Source of the DNA: Spirochaetales bacterium
Lineage (GTDB): Bacteria; Spirochaetota; Spirochaetia; JABMQR01
Assembly (NCBI GenBank): GCA_018399255.1
Contig: JAGYPA010000035.1
Location: 1 to 34,411 of the forward strand
Length of the DNA: 34,411 nucleotides
Direction: 5' to 3'
The position numbers were made by a program, and so were the translations under genes. The notes under the pieces were generated by a model that ran no database searches, was not told the DNA's origin, and saw only the letters and a list, made by a program, of their open reading frames with translations. This document shows positions 7,252 to 16,152 of this stretch, piece by piece. Within the stretch, counting starts at the first letter, position 1. Every line of letters starts with the position of its first letter.

Positions 7252-10200
7252 ATGCATGATGTCCATTTCCCGATATCCAAAGAAGCTGCTGAAAATTTTG
7301 CTGTTTCCGGTCCCATTTTTCGCAGCCCTGATATTCCTGTTTTGTATCGGGAAGCTCAACTGCTGGCCCACACCATGCAGCAGCATGCAAAGAAAACCGG
7401 AATCTCCTACAGTAAACCCGTTACTCCCGGGCTTCTGCTTACCCTCCATCTTCTGCATCTGGCAAAAAAAGATGTGTTTACTGCCCTGAACAGGGAGCAC
7501 AGCGGAGAACTCCAGGGAAAGCTGCTGCAGAACCTTTCCCCGCTGGACAACCCCTCCGGGACTTTATCCGGGACTTACGGCACCCTCTATCCGCATGAAG
7601 CATTGCCGGCAGCATCCGCCGCAGCCGAGGAAATTGCTCTGCTTGCCGTCAACAGTATGAATCCGGCAATAGCCCAGAGCGAGCTGAAGGATCTTTTTGC
7701 ATTTGCTAATATCCGTGAGGGGGGAACCCTCAAATCTTATGCCGATACAGCCAGGCACATACTTGCCGATTATCCAGTTCCCGATCCGGAGACCCCCGAT
7801 CTGTTTTCGTTTCTCAAAGCTCCGGCAAAATATGCTCCGGACAGTCTTTCTGCTCAGCTTGAATACATCAAAAAACACTGGCATCTCTATCTTTCGAGTT
7901 TTTTCAATCAGCTGCTCCTGAGAACTGTCGATATCATTAAAGAGGAAGAACGTCCTGTTTTCCCGCCCGGCGGAAAAGAACCGGCTGTCGTACCAAGTTA
8001 TCTGACCGGTGCCGGTGAATATGAAGCTTTCAGCATAGATTCTGACTGGATGCCGAATGTAGTAATGCTGGCAAAAAGCACCCTGGTCTGGCTTGATCAA
8101 TTATCGAAAGCTTATGGCTATGCCATTAACCGTCTGGACCTGATACCCGACAGTGAACTTGATACCATTGCTGAACGCGGATTCAACACGCTCTGGCTTA
8201 TCGGCCTCTGGGAAAGAAGCACGGCATCCAAAAGAATCAAGCAGTCCACCGGCAACCCTGAGGCAGAAGCATCTGCCTACTCTCTCAAAAATTACGATAT
8301 TGCCGAATCTCTGGGAAACTGGAACTCCCTGGACAATCTTCGAGGCCGCTGTGCCCGGCGCGGCATCAGATTGGCAAGCGATATGGTCCCCAATCATACC
8401 GGTATTGATTCTTCGTGGGTTCTGGAGCGGCCGGAGCTTTTTCTTCAGACTTCATATCCGCCATATCCTGCCTACACCTACAATAGTCAGAATCTCTCTC
8501 CATCGCCTGATGTCGGGATATACCTGGAAGATCACTACTACGACCGCAGCGATGCAGCGGTATCTTTCAAGCGGGTCGACCACCGCACCGGCAGTACCCG
8601 ATACATTTATCACGGCAATGACGGAACTTCGATGCCGTGGAATGATACCGCTCAGCTCGACTACCTCAACCCGGAAACACGGGAAACAATTATCCAGACT
8701 ATTATTCATGTAGCCCGGAACTTTCCTGTCATCCGTTTTGATGCAGCGATGACTCTGGCAAAAAAGCATATTCAGCGACTCTGGTATCCAACCCCGGGAT
8801 CGGGCGGAGCTATCCCCAGCCGTTCAGCCTGCGGGATGGAGCAGCCAGATTTCGATTTGGCCATTCCCGTCGAATTCTGGCGTGAGGTAGTAGACCGGAT
8901 TGCTGAAGAAGCACCCGACACCCTCCTGCTGGCCGAGGCTTTCTGGATGATGGAAAGCTATTTTGTCCGTACTTTGGGCATGCACCGCGTCTACAACAGC
9001 GCCTTCATGAATATGCTGAAGATGGAGGAAAACAGGAAGTATCGGGATACCATCAAGAATACGTTATCTTTCGATCCGGAAATCCTCAAGCGTTTTGTAA
9101 ATTTCATGAACAATCCGGATGAGGATACTGCCGTTGAGCAGTTCGGCAGCGGAGACAAATATTTTGGCGTCTGCACCCTTCTGGTCACCATGCCCGGACT
9201 TCCGATGATCGGTCACGGGCAGGTTGAAGGATATCGTGAAAAATACGGAATGGAGTTCAGCCGGGCTTACTGGGACGAAAAACCAGACCAGATGCTGATC
9301 GAGGCCCATTACAAGCGTATTTTCCCCTTGATGAAGCGCCGCTGGCTTTTCTCCGGCTCCCAGTATTTTGCGCTTTTTGATGTCCACGGCAGTAACGGAA
9401 TTGAGGAATCGGTTTTTGCCTATGCAAATGGTACCGAACACGAACGTACGCTGGTGTTTTATAACAATGCCTACCCGTCGGCCGGCGGGTGGATCAAGAA
9501 TTCCTCACCAATTCTGAAGCGAAATAATGACGGTTCGCGCCGCCTTGCTTCCACATCCCTTGGGGATGCGCTTGGTCTGAACAATCTGAAAGATCGTTTC
9601 TGCCTGCTCAGGGGCTTTCATGATGGGCTCACCTATATCCGGCGCTCTTCTGATATCCATGAAAACGGAATGTTTATTGCCCTGAACGGGTATGAAACCC
9701 AGATATTTCTTGATATTCATGAAGTTACGGACCGGGACGGTACCTATTCCCGTCTTTGCGAACATCTTGACGGGCAGGGAACCACAGAGTTGGAGCTCGC
9801 TCTTAAACGGGTTCGCCTGCATGCTGTGCATACCGCTGCAGAACCGCTTTTCTCCCAGGAGACAGCAGCTCTTGCCGCTTCTGTGCTTACCGGAGATGTG
9901 CAGGCTGTCGAACCGCTTACCAGCAGACTGATCGAGACAACCGGAAGCATTGCTGCCGCATGGAAGGTTACCCCTTTCCCTGAAGATTCGCCGCTCTTTG
10001 CCAGCAACTACCTCCCTGACACTGAAAAACTTTCATCTGCGGTGAAAAGCCTGGCAGCGATCGGAGTACAAAGCAGAGAACCGGATAATCCCCTGGCTCA
10101 TTTTGCAGCCAACTGCCTTTCAATAATGCCGGAAATTCCGCCTGTTATCTGCGGATGGCTTTTCTGTCTTTCAATTAAGCCTGCAGCAGGTCAGGAATCC

Positions 10201-10611
10201 ATACCCCCCTGCAGCAGCGAGCTTCTTCTGCAGGAAGTCCTGCATAATCGCCTCTACGAAAGCGGGATTCATAGTAATGATTCGTACCGGACGACGAGAG
10301 CGATTGATATACTGATCGAAGAATCGGGGTGGTTCTCTGGTATGAGAAGCCGGAACAAGACCGGTGCAGACAAGTTGACTGAACTTCTTACTTCCCCGAC
10401 TTTCCGGGCATTTACCCAGATCAACTGGCATGAAGGAATTGAGTGGTATCGTAAGGAATCATTGCAGGAAGCCTTTTCCTGGCTGCTTATAACCGCATTT
10501 CTTGATAATCCGGCAATGCCTGAGGAAGAGAAGACGACCCTGCATACTGCGGTACTTGACTGGTATAAAGCTGAGGCTGCTGCCGCTTATCGTGTTGAGG
10601 CCCTGCTTTAG
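7252..10611 (+). CDS. Large cytoplasmic GH13 (alpha-amylase family) glycoside hydrolase or transglycosylase
   Basis: 1119 residues from the ATG at 7252, chosen for AAGGAG 7 nt upstream. No signal peptide is seen, so it probably acts on intracellular or imported alpha-glucans. GH13 motifs are ASDMVPNHTG (region I, Asp377), VIRFDAAM (region II, nucleophile Asp497), LLAEAFW (region III, acid/base Glu562) and NFMNNPDEDT (region IV, Asp623). In region IV the usual His-Asp is Pro-Asp. About 270 residues precede the barrel, with no recognised domain, and about 300 mostly helical residues follow it, so it is roughly twice the size of a simple amylase. The exact specificity (amylase, maltosyltransferase or phosphorylase-like) cannot be read from sequence alone. 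It converges on nadE, the stop codons overlapping by 3 nt. Confidence 0.85.
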   Translation: MHDVHFPISKEAAENFAVSGPIFRSPDIPVLYREAQLLAHTMQQHAKKTGISYSKPVTPGLLLTLHLLHLAKKDVFTALNREHSGELQGKLLQNLSPLDNPSGTLSGTYGTLYPHEALPAASAAAEEIALLAVNSMNPAIAQSELKDLFAFANIREGGTLKSYADTARHILADYPVPDPETPDLFSFLKAPAKYAPDSLSAQLEYIKKHWHLYLSSFFNQLLLRTVDIIKEEERPVFPPGGKEPAVVPSYLTGAGEYEAFSIDSDWMPNVVMLAKSTLVWLDQLSKAYGYAINRLDLIPDSELDTIAERGFNTLWLIGLWERSTASKRIKQSTGNPEAEASAYSLKNYDIAESLGNWNSLDNLRGRCARRGIRLASDMVPNHTGIDSSWVLERPELFLQTSYPPYPAYTYNSQNLSPSPDVGIYLEDHYYDRSDAAVSFKRVDHRTGSTRYIYHGNDGTSMPWNDTAQLDYLNPETRETIIQTIIHVARNFPVIRFDAAMTLAKKHIQRLWYPTPGSGGAIPSRSACGMEQPDFDLAIPVEFWREVVDRIAEEAPDTLLLAEAFWMMESYFVRTLGMHRVYNSAFMNMLKMEENRKYRDTIKNTLSFDPEILKRFVNFMNNPDEDTAVEQFGSGDKYFGVCTLLVTMPGLPMIGHGQVEGYREKYGMEFSRAYWDEKPDQMLIEAHYKRIFPLMKRRWLFSGSQYFALFDVHGSNGIEESVFAYANGTEHERTLVFYNNAYPSAGGWIKNSSPILKRNNDGSRRLASTSLGDALGLNNLKDRFCLLRGFHDGLTYIRRSSDIHENGMFIALNGYETQIFLDIHEVTDRDGTYSRLCEHLDGQGTTELELALKRVRLHAVHTAAEPLFSQETAALAASVLTGDVQAVEPLTSRLIETTGSIAAAWKVTPFPEDSPLFASNYLPDTEKLSSAVKSLAAIGVQSREPDNPLAHFAANCLSIMPEIPPVICGWLFCLSIKPAAGQESIPPCSSELLLQEVLHNRLYESGIHSNDSYRTTRAIDILIEESGWFSGMRSRNKTGADKLTELLTSPTFRAFTQINWHEGIEWYRKESLQEAFSWLLITAFLDNPAMPEEEKTTLHTAVLDWYKAEAAAAYRVEALL

Positions 10612-12275
10612 CGTGATTCTACTTCATATATGGCCCGGGCAATCGGTATTCTCCTTCCATAGCCGAAAGCTTTTTCCGAGACTTTCAGCACTATAGCCGC
10701 TTGCCGCCGCTTATATTCGCTTTTCTCTGTCAGCCGGATAATATGACGTACCGTTTCCGGATCATAGCCCAGGGCGACGATCTCCTCAAATGCCATACAT
10801 TCCATAATATGCGCATTGAGGATTCCATCAAGAATATCGTACGGCGGGAGACTGTCCTCGTCCTTCTGGTCTGGCCGCAGCTCGGCAGACGGGGGCTTTG
10901 TAAGGATGTTTTCCGGTATCAGAGCATACCCGGCATTCCTGTTGATATACCGGCACAGCTCGAATACTTCTGTTTTAAAGAGATCCCCGATAACAGCAAG
11001 GCTTCCTGCCATATCTCCGTACAGGGTGCAGTAGCCGACAGCCATCTCCGACTTGTTGCCGGTAGTCAGTAATAGAGAACCTTTTTTGTTAGACCACGCC
11101 ATAAGCAGCAGCCCGCGGATGCGCGCCTGAATATTTTCTTCGGTCAGATCCGGTTCTGTCCCGGCAAAGCTTTCCTTGAGAGCTTCCAGTGAAGCGGAAA
11201 AGACCCCTTCTATCGGGACAACTTCAAAACCAATTCCCAGATTCTGAGCCAGCCGGGCTGCATCAGTGAGACTGTGGTCAGAGGAGTACCTGCTCGGCAT
11301 AGCATATGCGTGAACATTCTCCGGCCCCAGAGCTTCGGCAGCAATTACTGCGACAAGCGCCGAGTCAATTCCCCCCGACAACCCCAGGTTCACCCGGGAA
11401 AAACCGTTTTTGCGCATATAGTCACTGACTCCGAGGATCAGTGCTTTCTCAAGGTTTTCCTGCTTGTTTCCGATTTCCTGCAGATTCTGTTCGGGGATTT
11501 TTTCAAAATTCCCGGTATCCAGAATTTGCATATCCTCCATAAACGAGCTGCAGTGAGCTATAATATCGCCGCCGGGAGCGGCCGCCAGCGAATTTCCGTC
11601 GAAAATCAGCAAATCATTGGCACCCACTGCATTTACGTACAGAGTAAAACACGCATACCTGCGGCTTATATCCTCAACCAGGGATCGCCTGATTTCGGTC
11701 TTTCCGCTGTAAAAGGGCGATGCAGAGGGGGTTATGATAAGGTCAACTCCTGCTTCGCCCAATTCCTTCACGGGATCGATATGGTAAGTCAGACGGGAAT
11801 CGCCAATATTTTCCGCCCAGATATCTTCGCAGACAGCAAAGCCGATTCTCAACCCCTTAAAATCAAAAACCGTCCGTTCTGAGGCAGGCTCAAAATAGCG
11901 GTCCTCGTCAAATACATCATAGGTTGGCAGCAGCGTTTTGTGCTGAGCATGTACTATCCGGCCATTATAGAGCACCGAAACAGTGTTGCGAAAGGCCTTA
12001 CCCGTTTTACTCCGGTTTCTTCCGATATGACCCAGTGCTACTGCGATACCTTGCGGAAGACTGGTAAGAAGCGATTCAACGGAGGTTTTGCTCCTATCGA
12101 TAAATGCAGGATAGGTCATGAGATCCAGCGGCGGATATCCGCAGACGGCAAGCTCGGGGAATACAATCAGGTCGGCTCCCTCTGCGGCAGCCCTTTCTGT
12201 AAAGGCAAGAATTTTTGCACAATTTCCAGAAAAATCTGCTACGGTTGAATTTATTTGTCCCAGGGCAATCTTCAT
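10608..12275 (-). CDS. nadE: Glutamine-dependent NAD+ synthetase
   Basis: 555 residues with the two-domain glutamine-dependent architecture. The N-terminal nitrilase-type amidase has Glu41 (FPELAVCGYPPLDL), Lys113 (HKTLLPTYDVFDE) and Cys149 (GFAVCEDIW). The C-terminal ATP-pyrophosphatase has the P-loop SGGIDS at 300-305 and TTGNKSEMAVGYCTLYGDMAG, the ammonia- and deamido-NAD-binding region. It makes NAD+ from nicotinate adenine dinucleotide, glutamine and ATP. The ATG follows GGGAGA, and the gene is divergent from the symporter gene. It appears monocistronic; its stop codon overlaps that of the convergent GH13 gene. Confidence 0.97.
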   Translation of the reverse strand: MKIALGQINSTVADFSGNCAKILAFTERAAAEGADLIVFPELAVCGYPPLDLMTYPAFIDRSKTSVESLLTSLPQGIAVALGHIGRNRSKTGKAFRNTVSVLYNGRIVHAQHKTLLPTYDVFDEDRYFEPASERTVFDFKGLRIGFAVCEDIWAENIGDSRLTYHIDPVKELGEAGVDLIITPSASPFYSGKTEIRRSLVEDISRRYACFTLYVNAVGANDLLIFDGNSLAAAPGGDIIAHCSSFMEDMQILDTGNFEKIPEQNLQEIGNKQENLEKALILGVSDYMRKNGFSRVNLGLSGGIDSALVAVIAAEALGPENVHAYAMPSRYSSDHSLTDAARLAQNLGIGFEVVPIEGVFSASLEALKESFAGTEPDLTEENIQARIRGLLLMAWSNKKGSLLLTTGNKSEMAVGYCTLYGDMAGSLAVIGDLFKTEVFELCRYINRNAGYALIPENILTKPPSAELRPDQKDEDSLPPYDILDGILNAHIMECMAFEEIVALGYDPETVRHIIRLTEKSEYKRRQAAIVLKVSEKAFGYGRRIPIARAIYEVESR

Positions 12276-12401
12276 GCTTCGGTTCTCCCTTTACTATTCA
12301 TTTGCACAATAATTGTAAAGAAATTTTTCGATTATGGGCAGTCCCCGCCCTGCCGCCGCCCGTTCCTTTTCACCAGGTTCCTTTCCGCCCATCTATAATT
12401 G

Positions 12402-12430
12402 TTGACTTTGGAATAGTCATAGAGTAATCT
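12402..12430 (+). promoter_or_regulatory. Promoter of the symporter gene, possibly leaderless
   Basis: TTGACT (12402-12407) and TAATCT (12425-12430) are separated by 17 bp. Six bases then separate the -10 from the ATG at 12437, so transcription would start at or next to the A of the start codon. No Shine-Dalgarno is seen. A perfect TATAAT at 12394-12399 without a clear -35 is an alternative and would give a leader of about 30 nt. Confidence 0.45.
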
Positions 12431-12436
12431 TACTTT

Positions 12437-13675
12437 ATGAAAGATTGGCTAAAATATTTAATCGCCTCTGCAGCCGGGCTTGGTTTAGTGCTGTTTGTTC
12501 CGAGTTCCCAGATTGTGCAGAGCCTGTACGATACGAGTTCTGAAATATTTATCAATCTGGGCAGTTATATGTTAATACCCTTCGTTATCGTCGCTTTTAC
12601 CTCGGGAATTGCGACCTTGCGAAGAAGCAGTCAGGTGCTTTCCTCCATTGCCCTCTCCGCAGCCTGGGCGTTGGCGGCATCACTTTCTCTTGCTGCTTTA
12701 AGCGGGCTTATTGCATGGAAGGTATTTCCAGCCCAGTTTTCGGGGATTGCAGGAACTGATACTGCCGGTCCTATCACTATTTCTACTCTCCCGGAGTTTT
12801 TCCGGGGAATAATTCCTCCGAATGTCCTGAACGTGCTTTCCGGCAGCTCGGCTTTCCTGCCGGTTATTGTTCTGGCCCTTCTGCTGGGAATTACGATCAA
12901 ACCGGACGAAGAATATATTCGCCCTGCTTTTGCTGTTCTGAACTCGTTCTCCGAAGCTTTCTACCGGCTGGCACGCATTATTACAGAAATTCTTACCCTT
13001 GGGCTGCTCTTCATTTCGGCGGTCTGGTTTGGCCGGACACTTGTTCTGGATGCATCCTTTATGAAAGGGTCCCTTCCCCTGCTGCTTCTGTTGAGCGCTG
13101 TTACCGCTGCATCGGTTCTGCTCATCCTGCCGCTGCTGCTGGTTGTCATGGGAAAAAACCGCCGTCCTTACCTGTGGCTGTACGGTCTTTTAGCCCCGGC
13201 CCTCTTTTCCTGGTTTGCAGGAAGCAGCTACCCTGCTCAGCCGGCCCTTATGCTGCATACCCGGTATAATCTGGGAGCCGCCAAACGGGTAAGCTCCACC
13301 TCACTGCCGCTGCTTCATATCATTGGAAGAAGTGGAACCGCTATGGTCAGCATCATGATTTTCACTTCTCTCTATGCAGTTTCAACCGGAGCAGCCCTCC
13401 CGTTCAGCAGTCTGGTGCTGGCGGTAGTAATCACCGTTCTCTTCTCTCTTATGAGTATTACCGCACCCGGGCTTGAACTGCTTTTTATTGTCACGATGAC
13501 GGGACGTCTTATGGGTATCGATTTTTCAGAGAATCTTGCCTTGATTCTCCCGCTTCTTCCGTTTTTGGCCGGAGCTGCAGCTCTTGTGGATACGGTGGCT
13601 GCGGGTTTCGGTGCCGGTACGGTAAGCAGAATGATTCAAGCTCACTCTCCGGTTAAGGGGAAGGATTTTCTGTAG
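12437..13675 (+). CDS. Dicarboxylate/amino acid:cation symporter (DAACS/SDF family)
   Basis: 412 residues with eight or more hydrophobic segments, as in GltPh-type transporters. Family-like stretches are LGSYMLIPFVIVAFTSGIATL near the N-terminus (helices TM2-3), PPNVLNVLSGSSAFLPVIVLALLLG (middle), the serine-rich GRSGTAMVS (hairpin HP1/TM7 area) and a C-terminal DTVAAGFGAGTVSRMI corresponding to the TM8 substrate-binding helix. It should import an acidic amino acid or C4-dicarboxylate with Na+ or H+. Several signature residues differ from GltP/GltS (no clear NMDGT motif), so the substrate is uncertain. No Shine-Dalgarno precedes the ATG. The gene ends 18 bp from the convergent DUF2259-like gene. 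Confidence 0.85.
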   Translation: MKDWLKYLIASAAGLGLVLFVPSSQIVQSLYDTSSEIFINLGSYMLIPFVIVAFTSGIATLRRSSQVLSSIALSAAWALAASLSLAALSGLIAWKVFPAQFSGIAGTDTAGPITISTLPEFFRGIIPPNVLNVLSGSSAFLPVIVLALLLGITIKPDEEYIRPAFAVLNSFSEAFYRLARIITEILTLGLLFISAVWFGRTLVLDASFMKGSLPLLLLLSAVTAASVLLILPLLLVVMGKNRRPYLWLYGLLAPALFSWFAGSSYPAQPALMLHTRYNLGAAKRVSSTSLPLLHIIGRSGTAMVSIMIFTSLYAVSTGAALPFSSLVLAVVITVLFSLMSITAPGLELLFIVTMTGRLMGIDFSENLALILPLLPFLAGAAALVDTVAAGFGAGTVSRMIQAHSPVKGKDFL

Positions 13676-13693
13676 ACTCCAAAAAGTCCGGCC

Positions 13694-14392
13694 TTAGTTT
13701 AAGGCAATGCTCTTCACAAGATATCGGACATCTACAGATTTTGTTTCGTCATCAAACTCACTCGTCTGAAAAACCATCACCAGATAGTTTCTTTCCGGGT
13801 CTGAAAAAACCTTTGCAATGCGCACATCATAAACGCCTTCAAGCGGACTAACCAGCGAACCGGCATCATATCTCTGCTCAAGGTTTCCTTCCTGGTCGTA
13901 CTGATAAAGGGTTAAAGCTATAGCTGTATTGCTCCCCGGATTGCGAACCTTAGGCCGCAAATTGAGAGAAAGGGAATAATCCTTATTCTGTGTATAATCT
14001 TTGAAGCTGATCCTGGCGGCAGCCCCGGTTCCGGGAAGGCGGGAATAGAGCATTACCCCGGTTCTGGTAAAATCAACAGGAACCGGGTTGACGGTCAAGT
14101 ATTCCTGCACACTTTGCAGCATGGCCGGTAATGTACTGCCGCCATCCAATTCAATCAGGGGATAGCGTTTTGACTGAATCGACTCTGCGGGGGTTTCTCC
14201 AGTCTGAAGATCGTGATAGACAACATCAGCATAAAAATAGGTTCCTTCTTCATCAATACCATACTGTCCATATAAAAAAGCTTCATTCTGGCCGATAAAA
14301 CCGAGATTGATAAAATCAGCACGGTCTCCGGCAAATACAGAACTCAGTATTAATAGGAAAAAACTGCATACAGTGATCAACTTGCCTCTCAT
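13694..14392 (-). CDS. Secreted protein, DUF2259-like
   Basis: 232 residues with a clear signal peptide (MRGKLITVCSFFLLILSSVFAGD, cleavage probably after VFA at about residue 21). The mature part starts DFINLGFIGQNEAFLYGQYG and has beta-rich patches such as GTYFYADVVYHDLQ and YLVMVFQTSEFDDE. This resembles the DUF2259 'predicted secreted protein' family common in spirochaetes. There is no lipobox Cys, so it should be periplasmic or exported. The ATG follows GAGGAG. No function is known. It is divergent from the membrane-protein gene across 198 bp. Confidence 0.7.
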   Translation of the reverse strand: MRGKLITVCSFFLLILSSVFAGDRADFINLGFIGQNEAFLYGQYGIDEEGTYFYADVVYHDLQTGETPAESIQSKRYPLIELDGGSTLPAMLQSVQEYLTVNPVPVDFTRTGVMLYSRLPGTGAAARISFKDYTQNKDYSLSLNLRPKVRNPGSNTAIALTLYQYDQEGNLEQRYDAGSLVSPLEGVYDVRIAKVFSDPERNYLVMVFQTSEFDDETKSVDVRYLVKSIALN

Positions 14393-14508
14393 CTATGTTG
14401 CTCCTCGTAACAAGATACCCTTAGAGCTATAATAATCAATCCCCGGCCTTTCAGCAATACCGATACCTGATGAGTGAATAAAAGATCAGCTGAAAGATCC
14501 GTACAGAT

Positions 14509-14553
14509 GCCGGTTTTCTGGAAGCCAGTTTTCCAGATGCCGGTTTTCCAGAC
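14509..14553. repeat. Three tandem 15-bp repeats in an intergenic region
   Basis: Copies at 14509-14523, 14524-14538 and 14539-14553 read GCCGGTTTTCTGGAA, GCCAGTTTTCCAGAT and GCCGGTTTTCCAGAC. TCTGGAA and TTCCAGA from neighbouring units are complementary and can form a hairpin. The rest of 14393-14590 shows no gene; a TATGAT (14577-14582) ends 8 nt before the next ATG and could be its -10 element. Confidence 0.9.
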
Positions 14554-14590
14554 TTTTCGAGAAGGATAAAAAACTGTATGATATGGAACT

Positions 14591-15418
14591 ATGAACCCCG
14601 TGATTCGAACAGTCATTAGTGTTTTGCTATTTTTTTCCCTGGCCTGTATGCTGCTGCTCACTGCGGGCATTCTGCCAGGATTTGAACAAAGCCTGCTTTC
14701 TCTGCTTCCCGGCAGCGATCCGCTATCTGCAATTCAGATCGGCCATCCTGGTTCATTTCTGCACATTATGTATATTCTTTTTTCCTCGCTTTCCCTGTTT
14801 TCCGGGATACTCCTGTTTCTTGCTTTCAAAAAAACCACATCTCCAGAAATACTGTACCTGATTATCGCGGTTCTTTCCCTGACCATGATAGGACTTCGCT
14901 ATCCATTATTGCTGGCTGCACTTAATCCTGATCTGCTGCTCAGCAGCCGCCTTTCAGGGCACATTGATCTTATTACACGATTGTTTTTCTTTTTCTATAT
15001 GTTTTCGATATCCCTCTTATTTTTGGGCGGCATGTTTTCAAACGGCATCCCCCTGCTCAAACAGAATATGTTTATTCTGGTAAGTTTCTTTGCTTCCTCA
15101 ACACTCGCCATGCTGGTACCTTTGAACGCCGTTGAAATTCTGGCAGGAAATCCTGCCTTGCTTTCCTTTTCGGGAATCCTGGTTTCAAGTATCAGAATTA
15201 TCGAGCTTTTCGCCTGTCTTAATTATCTTATTGCAGCAAAAAGAAATAACAACACGCAGTACATCCTTCCGGCGGTTGGTCTTCTGCTTCTGTTTGTCGG
15301 GCTTGAGGTTTTCACCTCCCTTCCCTATCCCCTTTTCATGGTTGTCGGCCTGATACTTTATGGTTCAGGCCTGCTGATATTTACAAACCGGATCTATACC
15401 ATAAATCTCTGGAACTAA
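14591..15418 (+). CDS. Polytopic membrane protein of unknown function
   Basis: 275 residues with about eight hydrophobic segments (roughly 7-29, 57-80, 86-108, 127-150, 158-182, 186-212, 222-240 and 243-266). Polar content is very low between them, and no enzymatic or transport motif was recognised. The topology resembles 7TM/8TM sensor-like or uncharacterised spirochaetal membrane proteins, but no family can be named. No Shine-Dalgarno stands before the ATG apart from a weak GGA. It ends 13 bp from the convergent dolichol-kinase-like gene. The long in-frame reading with membrane character makes it a real gene. Confidence 0.75.
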   Translation: MNPVIRTVISVLLFFSLACMLLLTAGILPGFEQSLLSLLPGSDPLSAIQIGHPGSFLHIMYILFSSLSLFSGILLFLAFKKTTSPEILYLIIAVLSLTMIGLRYPLLLAALNPDLLLSSRLSGHIDLITRLFFFFYMFSISLLFLGGMFSNGIPLLKQNMFILVSFFASSTLAMLVPLNAVEILAGNPALLSFSGILVSSIRIIELFACLNYLIAAKRNNNTQYILPAVGLLLLFVGLEVFTSLPYPLFMVVGLILYGSGLLIFTNRIYTINLWN

Positions 15419-15431
15419 GCGGTTTTCAACC

Positions 15432-16058
15432 TCACATCATAAAGAAAACCACAGAGGCAGTACTGAGCGGAACTACCAGATTATCAAACTCTCTTGGAGT
15501 AATATACTCGCTGAAAGCGGCCATGGCGGCCCCGGCAATGGAAACAGTTAAACTTCCAGTTACAATCCAGATGCAGATTAAAGAGGAAATATAGCAGGCA
15601 CCGGTTCCTGCTGCACTTTTTCCGGGCTTTCTTTTGTGATTCTGTCTACCCAGAAATTTACCTGCCAACGCTGCACTCGTATCTCCTATTGCTAAAGCGA
15701 GTATTCCGGAAAGCATTGCGGCTCTTGGAAAAATTAGCAAAGTTATTCCTGCTCCGGCAGCTAACGTAAGTGGAGCAATGATAAACCCATTGGCCTCGCC
15801 CGGTCGGGAAACATAGAGCGATGTGGCCCTAATAATTGAATAGGGAAGAAAATGACGGCTGCCGTTACATATCAGCCTTGTTATTTCGGCAATCGTATAG
15901 ATCAGGGAGCCGGCTATAAGCAAGACATATGCTAACGCATATGAATACCAGGCTATCAAAGGAAGGACTCCAATCATCAGATGGAGCCCCTTTCTTACTA
16001 TTTCCTTTTGGATCTCCCTGCCTAGAGGCAAGGATTCTTGCTGCACCGCAGTACTCAT
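15432..16058 (-). CDS. Dolichol kinase / phytol kinase-like membrane enzyme (CTP-dependent)
   Basis: 208 residues with about six membrane segments. Family signatures are EIVRKGLHLMIG near the N-terminus, AIGDTSAALAGKFLGR and KSAAGTGACYISS in the loops thought to bind CTP, and DNLVVPL near the C-terminus. The SEC59/DGK1/VTE5 family phosphorylates polyprenols, diacylglycerol or phytol using CTP. The substrate in spirochaetes is unknown; a lipid alcohol is the safe statement. The start ATG at 16058 has no Shine-Dalgarno, but a promoter lies directly upstream. It is the last gene of a minus-strand string and lies 94 bp after gpmI. Confidence 0.8.
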   Translation of the reverse strand: MSTAVQQESLPLGREIQKEIVRKGLHLMIGVLPLIAWYSYALAYVLLIAGSLIYTIAEITRLICNGSRHFLPYSIIRATSLYVSRPGEANGFIIAPLTLAAGAGITLLIFPRAAMLSGILALAIGDTSAALAGKFLGRQNHKRKPGKSAAGTGACYISSLICIWIVTGSLTVSIAGAAMAAFSEYITPREFDNLVVPLSTASVVFFMM

Positions 16059-16064
16059 AGCTAC

Positions 16065-16093
16065 ATGGTACTGCTGCTGCAGAGAATTATCAA
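16065..16093 (-). promoter_or_regulatory. Promoter giving a probably leaderless mRNA for the lipid-kinase gene
   Basis: On the minus strand TTGATA (16093-16088) and TACCAT (16070-16065) are separated by exactly 17 bp. Six bases (GTAGCT) then lead to the ATG at 16058, placing the expected start at the start codon. Confidence 0.5.
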
Positions 16094-16105
16094 GAGGTTA
16101 ACCCG

Positions 16106-16135
16106 CATTATTCTCGAGCGCATTATCCTCGAGCG
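16106..16135. repeat. Two tandem 15-bp repeats between gpmI and the lipid-kinase gene
   Basis: The copies are CATTATTCTCGAGCG (16106-16120) and CATTATCCTCGAGCG (16121-16135), one mismatch apart, each with a CTCGAG palindrome. They lie in the 94-bp gap, just upstream of the -35 of the next promoter. Confidence 0.9.
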
Positions 16136-16152
16136 AAGGTTCTAACCAGTCT

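Noticed and set aside
7564..8100. A 178-codon minus-strand frame within the GH13 gene
   Set aside because: It is antisense to a continuous conserved protein, without its own family match or ribosome binding site.
12306..12316. Palindrome ACAATAATTGT upstream of nadE as a NAD-repressor site
   Set aside because: It is short, AT-rich and does not match a repressor motif I can name; it could be chance.
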